64,000 bases of DNA from Plazaster borealis (lineage: Eukaryota; Echinodermata; Asteroidea; Forcipulatida; Labidiasteridae), in NCBI GenBank assembly GCA_021014325.1, contig JAJGQC010000703.1, forward strand, positions 1-64,000, given 5' to 3'. Made by a program: the position numbers and the translations under genes. Positions 56,164-64,000 of this stretch are shown here, one piece after another. The notes below the pieces were generated by a model, which saw only the letters and a list, made by a program, of their open reading frames with translations, made no database searches and was not told where the DNA came from. Each line of letters opens with the position of its first letter. Position 1 is the first letter of the stretch.

Positions 56164-56319
56164 CTCTACTTTGATGAAATTGACAAGAGGTGCAGCCCCG
56201 ATCAAGCTTTGAATCTATTCCACCTCGGCTGCTGGCCCGACTCAAAACAGAGGTCCCAGTGTCAAAGATTGCCTTGCAACCACCATTGCAGAACTTTCCT
56301 AGCGGGATTTTCTGTCCAG
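56164..56319 (-). pseudogene. Aspartic protease (pepsin/cathepsin D type) exon, frameshifted
   Basis: The minus-strand exon has an acceptor (TTACAG at 56320-56325) and a perfect donor (GAG|GTAAGT at 56163). The first part encodes GKFCNGGCKAIFDTGTSVL, the second catalytic-Asp block (DTGTS) of pepsin-like proteases. After one extra base the frame continues as VGPAAEVE, stop (TAG), IQSLIGAAPLVNFIKVE, the expected continuation. One +1 shift and one nonsense codon therefore break it. No neighbouring exons of such a gene were found. It is a retained fragment of a dead copy, or sequencing errors in a real exon. Confidence 0.75.
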
Positions 56320-56459
56320 CTGTAACCCTGATGGGGCAATTAACACAAAAACTTTTACTCCAAGTTTGGGTAGGGGTTGCAAAATATCAGCATTTATAAT
56401 TTACAATTAACTTTATAATTAAAAATTTCTGACATGAAGGGGAAATAGGCTACTTATGC

Positions 56460-56625
56460 GTGAATTTCATCTTTGAGAGGGTAAGGCCATTTTGGGATTT
56501 TTTATTTTTCTATTTTGCAAAGGGCACTTCCATTGGAAAATCTTAACTTAAAATCTAAGGAAAACTTTTGAAGGGGCACCAAGGCCAAGACCGCTGCAAC
56601 AGCTGGTGGCCTCTGTGTATTTCAG
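56460..56625 (-). mobile_element. Short MITE, CAGGC ends (reverse copy)
   Basis: It matches 8622-8789 in reverse: GAATTTCATCTTTGAGAGGG, TTGCAAAGGGCACTTCCATT, GGGGCACCAAGGCCAAGACC and CAGGCCT. No clear flanking duplication. Confidence 0.65.
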
Positions 56626-56704
56626 GCCTATAAAAATTCTTTCAATATTTTTCACAAGTTTAGGTTTACTAGTAGGAGCATAGAGAAAGGACACTAGGAC
56701 TCGG

Positions 56705-58216
56705 TAGGGATCCTACTACTTGCCATTAACTCACCATCAACACGCCGCATCACAACTCACCGTCAACTCACCCAAAACACGTTGTAATGCAATAGAAGTA
56801 GTATGGAACCTTTAATACTGGTCTAAACGACATTTTATGTAACAGCAGGAAATTATAGACGATGAAATGTACCATTTTAAGCTCACAAAATTGTTTTGTA
56901 CGCAGCTATAAAATTGGCAGCCATGTTGCCTCAAGGAAGCGCTGACCATACCATTACGCTAAAGGGGCGATAATATTACACAATACACCAATAGAGGGAG
57001 TGATCGTGAAGAAATAAAACAATTTATTCGGGCCGTTAGCAGCGGTCGGCCCGGGAAGAAGGCGCCTCTGTTGGCATGATAATTGCATTACCTGCACACC
57101 CATACATGAATGGTACAGTCCAAGCTCCGTGAGAAGGCAAGATGGCGGCCAACGGCTATGCGCTGAGACAAAAAATTCGCGTGAAAACCCCCCATTTTCA
57201 TCAAAGAATTTTAACCTCAAACCAATGTATATTCTCCTTTAGTAGCTTTGTTATAGTAAAAATTTTTATCAAATATATTAAAATTTTACATCAAATTAAA
57301 GGTCTCCTCAGGAATAATTCAATGGTGCAAACCCCACTGTCATGGGTGCTTTCAATGAGTTATGCCTTCCAAAAGACAACAAACACCCGTCACCCTTCTG
57401 GCCGACTGAGGTACAGAAATTGTTAAATTGAGACCACCCACACTACTAAAGCTACCAGCCCTATCCCTAACGCGCACTCAAAGGTTCAAAAATAAGATTT
57501 TACTCGAGTACTTGGTTTAATTAAAATTCTCCGTAATTGCATACGCGACTGCCGCTGGAACAAAATCCAACTTTTCATACTCAAAATGGACAAGGATTAA
57601 ACTGATATAGGTTTGACAGCATACTCCCACCGTCGCTGAATGTATACATTCCTTTAAAATGGGAAATTTAGTCAAAATTTGGCCCAAATGGTAAAAAATA
57701 CATAAAAACCTTATTTCTTCACCGATTGAGATGGGGAAAAGCACCGTGAATCATCCTAATCCTCTTTCAATCAATAGATGGCTATTTTGGGGGTAGAAGT
57801 CAAGAGAGGGCGGTATTTATTGAAAACGGTGACCAAATTTTTCTATCAAAAAGTTCAAAAATGGCTGCACTCACGGTAGTCGGTCGGTGACCCTGCTCTG
57901 AATCTTTTGATGTCTGAAAAAGTGAGGTAAATTTGTGCCTTTTTTCAAAAGGATTATGAAAGAAGAGAGTTAACTTTATTGACCTACAGGAGTAATTTGA
58001 AGCTCAGACAGCATGTTTGGTCGAAGTAACATTAATTTGAAAACCTCTTTTGTGTGCAGCCAGAATAGGAAATGTCAATATCGCGCGACTCTAACATAGC
58101 TACCTTTAGCCCATACTTACAGTTCTATGCCTCTTTTGTCGATTTAAAATGTATATTGGGTGAGTTGACGGTGAGTTGACGGCATGGGTTGTGTTGACGG
58201 TATTTAGTAGGACCGC
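56705..58216. mobile_element. 1.5 kb inverted-repeat element with CAACTCACC sub-repeats
   Basis: The left flank reads ATCCTACTACTTGCCATTAA and then CAACTCACCGTCAACTCACC. The right flank near 58160-58216 is its imperfect inverse (GGTGAGTTGACGGTGAGTTG ... AGTAGGACCG). The arms are about 75 bp. The interior contains two ATGG start-like contexts (57142 AAGATGGCGGCC, 57860 AAAATGGCTGC) but no credible protein. Possibly a non-autonomous DNA transposon; target duplication not resolved. Confidence 0.5.
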
Positions 58217-58429
58217 CGGTAGTCTATATTCCTTCCTCCATCTAGAGTAGCACTGAGCTGTGGCAACAGTGTCAGTGCAGTGGCACTCTGTGTGTAGGTA
58301 TCGAACCATTCTTTCACACAACACGCTCTGTCGAATACATTGCCCATACTGTGTGCACTCTCTCCGCAGCGAGCGGCCCCCTGCAACCAGTGTTTTTACA
58401 ACAAACAGTCGCTGATCAACTCAGAACGC

Positions 58430-58720
58430 TAAAAGGATTCATCAAGAAACTCAAATTGTTGTAGCTAATCAGAATAGATCCCATCCACACTGCTTTGTTA
58501 GAGCGCGATCCGTGATTTGTGTACAAAACATGCCCACGCGTCAGGGAACAACACAGCTCGCACAGGGTACCAGTCTGCGTTGTTCCCTGACGTCGTGGGC
58601 ATGTTTTGTACACAAATCACGGATCGCCGCTCTAACAGTCTAACGGTGTGGATGGGATCTGAATTTTACGGTTAGAATTTATAATTTTTCAACAATTTTG
58701 AGTTTATGGAGTGGATTTTC
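58430..58720. repeat. Long near-perfect palindrome
   Basis: The left arm (AGATCCCATCCACAC, GATCCGTGATTTGTGTACAA, AACATGCCCACGCGTCAGGG) and right arm are inverted around a loop of about 25 bases at 58554-58578. The inner 55 bp are nearly perfect. One arm continues into sequence shared with 26220-26640 and another part with 24992-25105. Confidence 0.8.
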
Positions 58721-60128
58721 TGACTATTCTCAAGCTCAATGAGAGTTCAAAGAACACATAGAGCCTAATTTTGGCAAGATTTGATTTTAAAAAGAGATTT
58801 GAATGCAATCGAAATTGCAAAACGAATCGCTTGTGTTTTGTGCATGATCACATTCCATCACCTATGAGGTTCGGGAGACGATAGCTAAAACGAACTCTCA
58901 TAGTTCTAGGAGTAGGTAGCGATATAAAGGTATTTTGTTGAGTATTTTTGTCGTTTGAGGCATTTTTGTGACCAATTGACAATTATTGAAGAACACTAGT
59001 GAACGGTTCGACTTTGTCCTGGGGCGCTAGTGACCGATAATGTCAAAATTCAAAGAGTACAGCGCCCCAGTTACTGGGTCTAAATAGGAGTACTGCCTGT
59101 CCTGGGTAGCTGTGGAAATAAACACACTTCACAAGACACAAAAACTCAGATCAGAAGACTTCTCTTCATCATGTGTCTTGTTTTTTCTTGGTTTGGCGTT
59201 CATTCAAACAAAACTTACTCAAATGCCTGTTGTCTGCCTGAAATTTGCACTCATTCTCCGGCTGGCTGTTTGCTGTGATTAGATGTTAATTCCGATGGTG
59301 ACACTCCTGACCAACAACACAGCAGCAACATTTTCATGATTTTAGTTGCAGAAGTCAATTTTCAAGCAGCAGTCTAGTCCCCGTTCGTACTTGCTGTTTC
59401 GTGCTCGTTTCTTAATACTAATTTATGTAATATAGGGACCATACTAATTCTGTAACTCTCAAATGAGGGCGCTATTTATTTGTTATTTATTTTTGTTGAT
59501 AGTTTTCGTCGGCTTCTGGTCGGAAGTTGAGTATGGGCGCAAATGCGGGGGGGGGGGGGTAGGGGGATCTAACCTGTCCACTTTACGTGGAAGAGGATTT
59601 GGCCCAGACGATCCCCCCAGATTTTGTCAAGTGAAACAACATTAAGTTTGCCAATTGACGATTACTTCTTGTAACTGCCCAACAATTCATAAAACCTTTA
59701 CATATCCGATTGTCTGATATTGAGCCAGAGAACAGCTCAGAGAGGAACATAACCGATCTTCTTGAATCGACCACAACTAGTGATTTGTTTAGTCTATTAT
59801 AGTTGATTTATAATCTGAGAAACACACTCTGATGTTTCAGTGATGATGGTCTCTCAAGTTCACTCTCAGTTGCATCTATGATCATATGTTGGAGAACTTC
59901 TTTTGTATTCAGGTGTCATTTGCTGACAAGAACATATCATGGGGCCAAGTGATTAAGAATCCAAGTTTTGCACAATTCATGTATGCAAAACTTGAATTAA
60001 CTCAGCTACTAAATATATAGTCCTAAATGTCCGTGGATTAACATGAGTTCTAAAGGCAATGTCCTTTAAATGAAATCCAATTCTGAGTCGACAAAGAACT
60101 AGGAAAAGCTGTTGTTTCAGAGTAAAGT
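58721..60128. other. No gene recognised
   Basis: 58721-58860 is a paralogue of 26300-26640. GGGGCGCT/AGCGCCCC around 59023-59075 is an inverted pair. A G-run lies at 59548-59561. No coding exon is supported. Confidence 0.4.
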
Positions 60129-60608
60129 TAGCCACATAAAAATAAAATTGTTGATCGTCCCTGCCTGACCCTACAAAACCCCCCGACCCCAATTTTTTTA
60201 AATTTTTTTATTTATCATAAAAAACGGTATTTTTAATGATCTTTTCAGTCAAACTTGGCTCCCAGATTTTTGTTTAGCTGATATTTTTTCAAAATCCATA
60301 GGTCGGAAACAGATGATTGAAGAAAGATTATTCATGTTCGCAAACAAGAAAAATTCTTCAAATATTTACTTAGGCTGCGTTTTAGTTCTTTGAAATGTTT
60401 ACAGAAAACGTCATCTAGGATTTGAAAGGGTTTAACAAACAATTGAAAACATCAAAATCACACAAACCCTTTGTTTTATCGTGATTATGATGATATCTTT
60501 ATTCTTTATTTCATATTTTGCCATGTCAAAAAACCCAAAACACCGCCCTCCCTCCCCCAATTCCCATCAAAAAAGGACGATCAACAATTCTTTATTTTTA
60601 TGTGGCCT
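60129..60608. mobile_element. Inverted-repeat element, GTTGATCGTCC arms
   Basis: GCCACATAAAAATAAA then ATTGTTGATCGTCC at 60130-60159 is repeated inverted at 60576-60608. The interior is AT-rich with C-runs just inside both arms. No flanking duplication is evident. Confidence 0.6.
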
Positions 60609-60959
60609 TATGGCGACCATCTTATATAGTAGGAGACCAGCCTGTAGGTCCTGTGACCAAATTCTGGGAACAAAGGTTTGAAAGTATTTTTGTGTTCCTG
60701 ATGAATACCAAACAATTTTTGATTCTACTGCCCCTTGAAAATGTCAGGCATTTCCAGGAGGGGTCAACAAAGGTCAAACAGGGGTCAAAATTCAAATATA
60801 TCCTAATCGTGTCGATATGCATATCAAATTACCGTCTAGTCATGAGGATTCCAAATGTATAGTTTGTTATACTCCGACCTTAAATGAAGGCGTTTATGGT
60901 CTGAAAACGTCGAAAGGTCAACGCACTCACTTGACTGGTGGTCAAAAGAATTATTTTCT

Positions 60960-61136
60960 CAAACAACAACAAACAAATAACAACAACAACAACAACAACA
61001 ACAAACAAAACAGAATGAGAAAATTTGTATCAACTGTTTTTGTTTATAAACCAAGGAGATTCAAACTTCCAGAAAAAAATATTTACATTACACCAGGGAG
61101 ATTCAAACTTCCAAGAAAAAAATATTTACATTACAC
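60960..61136 (+). repeat. (AAC)n microsatellite and 45 bp tandem pair
   Basis: An AAC/CAA run spans about 60960-61010. 61050-61136 then holds two copies of GGAGATTCAAACTTCCA plus AAAATATTTACATTACAC. Confidence 0.9.
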
Positions 61137-61202
61137 AGAGATATTATTAATTTGGGGTACCGGGATACTTATTTGTTCCATCATTCACAACCGAAAAGTT
61201 AA

Positions 61203-61570
61203 AGGTACTGAACATGTGCTTGTAATTGTCAGAAGACCTAAGGTTCTCACTTCTTCTGGCATATATCCCAACATATGCATAAAATAACAATCCTATAAAA
61301 ATTTGGGCTCAATTGGTAATCGGTTGCAAGAAAATGATGAAAGAAAAACACCGTTGTTGTACAATTTGTGTGAGGGAATAAAAGGCTTCAGGCCTGAAGT
61401 CTTTTTATTATTTTAGTGAGAAATTACCTCTTTCTCAAAAACTACGCATTTCCAGAGGGAGTCAAGCTTCACAATGTTTTATACTATCAACAGCTCTCTG
61501 TTGCTCGTTACCAAGTCAGTTTTATGCTAATATATATATTTTGAGTAATTACCAAACGGTACAGTGCCTT
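61203..61570 (+). mobile_element. TTAA MITE family 1, complete copy
   Basis: TTAA occurs at 61199-61202 and 61571-61574. The ends AGGTACTGAACATGTG and (inverse) AAGGCACTGTACCGTTTGGT are inverted. The centre has the palindrome AAAGGCTTCAGGCCTGAAGT. It is co-linear with 28466-28788. Confidence 0.85.
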
Positions 61571-61854
61571 TTAACAGAAACAATAACGATACTACTATTC
61601 AAGAAATTTACAAAAGAATTATCTAGTTGAATATGTGTCAACAAAATAAACATACATAATTTAAAACAATATTTACATGTTTAAAAAAAATCTGCAAATT
61701 AAACAGATATCAATTAAAGATAAATTAATTATCCTTAGTTCATGATGACAGCATACATCACATGCTCACATGTTAACAAACATTTATCAATAATGGATTA
61801 AATCCAAAACTTTTCTCCCACATTCCAGAGCAGACATCTCAACAAGTCCTGGTG

Positions 61855-61925
61855 TCGTGGGTGGAGCGGTCTAGTGCACCAGACTCAAGTTCTGGTGTTG
61901 CCAGAGTGTGATTTGATTTTGTAAA
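61855..61925 (+). mobile_element. tRNA-Leu(CAA)-like SINE head fragment
   Basis: TGTCGTGGGTGGAGCGGTCT (A box region) is followed by CCAGACTCAAGTTCTGG, a perfect 5 bp anticodon stem with loop CTCAAGT (CAA, Leu). The B box is lost (GTGATTTG). Confidence 0.6.
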
Positions 61926-62257
61926 GATGGATTATACATTGTCATGAGGCCTTTCATCTTTCTCCAGGAGGTTGATGATTGGCCATTACATAACAGTTTT
62001 CAAACTATCTGATCGGAAACACGACCTTAACAAATACTAGCCATTAAAATCTGCAAAGGTCAATAAGAAAACGTCTTTACAAAGTTTCATTGACAAAACA
62101 AATTATTAATGGCAGGAAAAAAGTGCTTCTTGACTTAAAATAATCCCGCACACAGGTAACGGGAAAAGGATTTCTAATCCCGAAGCAAACTGGTTAACCT
62201 TTTCAAGTCCAAAACTACTAAACATTAAGCAAGGGAAGACTATACAAAAAATAAAAA

Positions 62258-62374
62258 TAGGGAGACCACCAACATAGGGCTAGATAGCTCAGTTGATAGG
62301 GCGAGGGCAAGTAAATCTGGAGGTTGCAAGATCAAGTCCCGCTCTAGTAATTTTTTTTGTTCAACCAAAATTAT
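62258..62374 (+). mobile_element. tRNA-derived SINE (family B)
   Basis: Leader GGGAGACCACCAACATAGGG, then CTAGATAGCTCAGTTGATAG, B box AGATCAAGTCCCGC, and tail TTTTTGTTCAACCAAAATT. Confidence 0.78.
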
Positions 62375-62534
62375 TTTAAAATTTACCAAGTCGCATCCCC
62401 TTAACTCTTTTGTTACCGATTTGTTTTGGGCAAAATAAGTATTACAAAAGTTCTTACTTATTGAATTCCGTCATATAATCCAAAAATAATTGAGATCGGT
62501 CAATAAATGTCATAGTTCTTTGTCTTTCTTAATA

Positions 62535-62631
62535 AAAATAAGGCTGCTATTATTAATAGCTATTATTAATAGCAGCCTTATTTTATTTTACCATCATTGG
62601 AAAGATCCGATCTTTCTCTTTCAATGATGGT
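62535..62631. repeat. Two adjacent strong hairpins
   Basis: 62535-62585: AAATAAGGCTGCTATTATTA is inverted as TAATAGCAGCCTTATTTT with almost no loop. 62590-62631: ACCATCATTG and inner GAAAGATC are inverted as TCTTTC and CAATGATGGT around a short loop. They lie five bases apart between two family B SINEs. Confidence 0.85.
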
Positions 62632-62710
62632 AAGCTTGAGTATGGAGGGTGAACATGGACAAAACTACAGTATTATAACAAAAGGCCTTTGTGCTCAGGC
62701 CCGAGTGCTT

Positions 62711-62863
62711 TTATCTGAGTAAGCTTGGGCGACTAAAGTCGCCAATGGTAAAGAAGAGGTTAGGGTGATCCCTCTGCTGCCACTTCCCAGGTTGTATTGT
62801 AAACTTGGGTGTGATCTCTGGCTGTACGGCAGTTACAGGTTGAAAGGCTTCTGACTGGCACCA
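62711..62863 (-). other. Protein-like open frame of unknown origin
   Basis: The minus frame is open for about 50 codons to a TAA at 62711-62713. It has protein-like composition (ITPKFTIQPGKWQQRDHPNL). It stops at the SINE leader. It lies 3' of the coding exon at 63173-63296, so it may be 3' UTR or a chance frame. Confidence 0.2.
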
Positions 62864-62980
62864 TCGAACAAAGATATTGACAAAATAGGGAGACCACCAA
62901 CATAGGGCTAGTTAGCTCAGTTGGTAGAACACCGGCAAATTAATCCGCTCGTCCATTTTTCTTTGTTCAACCCAAATTTT
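62864..62980 (+). mobile_element. tRNA-derived SINE (family B, truncated middle)
   Basis: It has the long leader CGAACAAAGATATTGACAAA then GGGAGACCACCAACATAGGG, the A box region TAGCTCAGTTGGTAGAAC, and the tail TTTGTTCAACCCAAATTT. About 20 bases including the B box are deleted. Confidence 0.75.
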
Positions 62981-63172
62981 GTAAAAAATTCAACCAGTCA
63001 GTTTCCCTTTTGGTTTATTACTTGATACAACAAATAAAAAATAAAAACAATTGGTGTGGTGGAAATATTTCTGGTCTAGTAAAATTTTGGAGCCGCAAGA
63101 CCGTGTGGAGTTGAGATTCCTTGAAATTCACACCCTGAATGATATTCTATGGATGGAATCCAGTACTCTTGG

Positions 63173-63296
63173 TCATGTTGTGACAGCTTGGATGAAGGTG
63201 TCGATGGTTCTTTCAATGCCTGACCTCTGAAGCATCTGTTCTAACTCTGGCGCCGTCGTCAAAATCTTCTGTTCGTCTAAATGCCTCACTAGGAGA
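63173..63296 (-). CDS. Last coding exon of an unidentified gene
   Basis: A strong acceptor (TTTCTCTCTTAG) on the minus strand opens at 63296. One base completes a split codon, then 40 codons run to TGA at 63175-63173. The peptide is highly charged and helical (LLVRHLDEQKILTTAPELEQ, then SGIERTIDTFIQAV). This looks like a conserved C-terminal helical segment. I do not recognise the family. Upstream exons would lie right of the acceptor; none is evident up to 64000. Confidence 0.5.
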
Positions 63297-63501
63297 CTAA
63301 GAGAGAAAGGAAAACGATTACTCAAGAAGCTCTAAAAGTTTCAAAAATAATACCCCAGTTGGCGCGGAACATTAATTCTTCAGAATACCGACCCAAGTAG
63401 TTAAAGGCAAGTTGGGTTTTGGCTTTGAGCTGTGTCAAGCGTTCTAACTTTTCTAAGCAGTTAAGTGGTTCACCAACCAATCATGCAAGAAATTTAATAA
63501 A

Positions 63502-63660
63502 GCCTTGATTTACATGGAGGCCACAGAGGACATGGCCTCTGTTGCCCTTGGTCTTGGTCTTGGTGCTGCTTTAAAATAGACCTAAAGACTTCAAGATTTG
63601 CCAATGAAAGTGTCTTTAAAATTACAATGGCCTTGCCCTTCAAAGATGACACTTCAGTCA
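63502..63660 (+). mobile_element. Short MITE, GGCCTCTGTTGCC family
   Basis: It is co-linear with 8622-8789: GATTTACATGGAGGCC, ACATGGCCTCTGTTGCCCTT, TTCAAGATTTGCCAATGAAA and AATGGCCTTGCCCTTCAAAG. The CAGGC ends are eroded. Confidence 0.65.
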
Positions 63661-63769
63661 TAGTGTTAGTCCAAAAATAGTTAACGGCCTGATGTTTGGA
63701 CCCTAGCAGAGTCTTTCTCGAAGAGTAAATGACAACAACACACATAAACAGGTATACTGGTGAATAACA

Positions 63770-63890
63770 GAAGCAGTCAAGTAGAAAGAACTGAAAAGAG
63801 AGAGGGACAGAATTGGAAAGCACAGAAAAAGCAAGGGAAGAAACAAAGAAGAAAGAGACGAAGTGGGGGGTAGAAGGAAGGGGCTGTTTT
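63770..63890. repeat. Purine-rich dispersed repeat
   Basis: It matches 8190-8335. In both places the repeat lies within a few hundred bases of a GGCCTCTGTTGCC-family MITE, though in different order. Confidence 0.5.
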
Positions 63891-64000
63891 AACCACAAGA
63901 GGTTGGAAATACAAAAGACAAAATCAAAGTTGGGAAGAAGGAGAAATGAGAAATAGGAGAAATAGTGAAAAAAAGGAGAAATAGTGAATGAGACAGACTA

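Noticed and set aside
57142..57426. 94-codon gene starting at AAGATGGCGGCC
   Set aside because: After the first 20 or so residues the composition turns AT-driven, and the segment lies within an inverted-repeat element; kept only as an observation.
63494..63898. 134-codon minus-strand open frame
   Set aside because: It spans a MITE and a purine-rich repeat that both occur elsewhere in the window.

Overview
This window looks like a stretch of an AT-rich metazoan nuclear genome, most likely a marine deuterostome and probably an echinoderm (inference). Genes are split by GT-AG introns. Non-coding DNA is packed with tRNA-derived SINEs, small inverted-repeat elements (MITEs), minisatellites and a CR1/L2-like LINE with a PHD finger and a 2A-like motif. 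Family names come from recalled protein features, not from database searches.

Left part (1-12.9 kb): two conserved genes are arranged head to head. A partial TELO2 (Tel2) gene runs on the minus strand, with coding exons at 5717-6069 and 4786-4941. A complete four-exon ANKRD40 gene runs on the plus strand, with CDS 7686-12430. They share a roughly 1.6 kb intergenic region that probably holds a bidirectional promoter. ANKRD40 exon 3 is preceded by a fresh 160 bp tandem duplication that copies its splice acceptor. An unidentified coding exon may lie at the left edge. Further left elements include a palindromic CCAATTGG-rich repeat family.

Centre (16.4-24.7 kb): an uninterrupted head-to-tail array of 59 units, period 142 bp. 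Each unit carries a tRNA-Gln(CTG)-like body with A box, B box and a following T-run. It is the most striking object in the window.

24.8-32.2 kb: nested mobile DNA. It includes a 1,479 bp transposon with 37 bp symmetrical terminal inverted repeats and a perfect 8 bp target duplication, a MITE nested inside it, a hairpin insertion whose empty site survives in a paralogous copy, and a decayed LINE on the minus strand.

33.2-38.4 kb: a probable multi-exon transcript with one exon triplicated together with its splice sites, and introns filled with tandem repeats. 39.4-54.4 kb: MITEs, an 82 bp minisatellite in two blocks, a 75-95 bp array interrupted by a TA-flanked MITE, and a GGTTA/GGCCA pentamer block. 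54.5-64 kb: more MITEs, an orphan frameshifted aspartic-protease exon (56164-56319, minus), long palindromes, and the last coding exon of an unidentified minus-strand gene (63173-63296).

Only TELO2 and ANKRD40 are confidently recognised as conserved host genes; most of the rest is repeat-derived.
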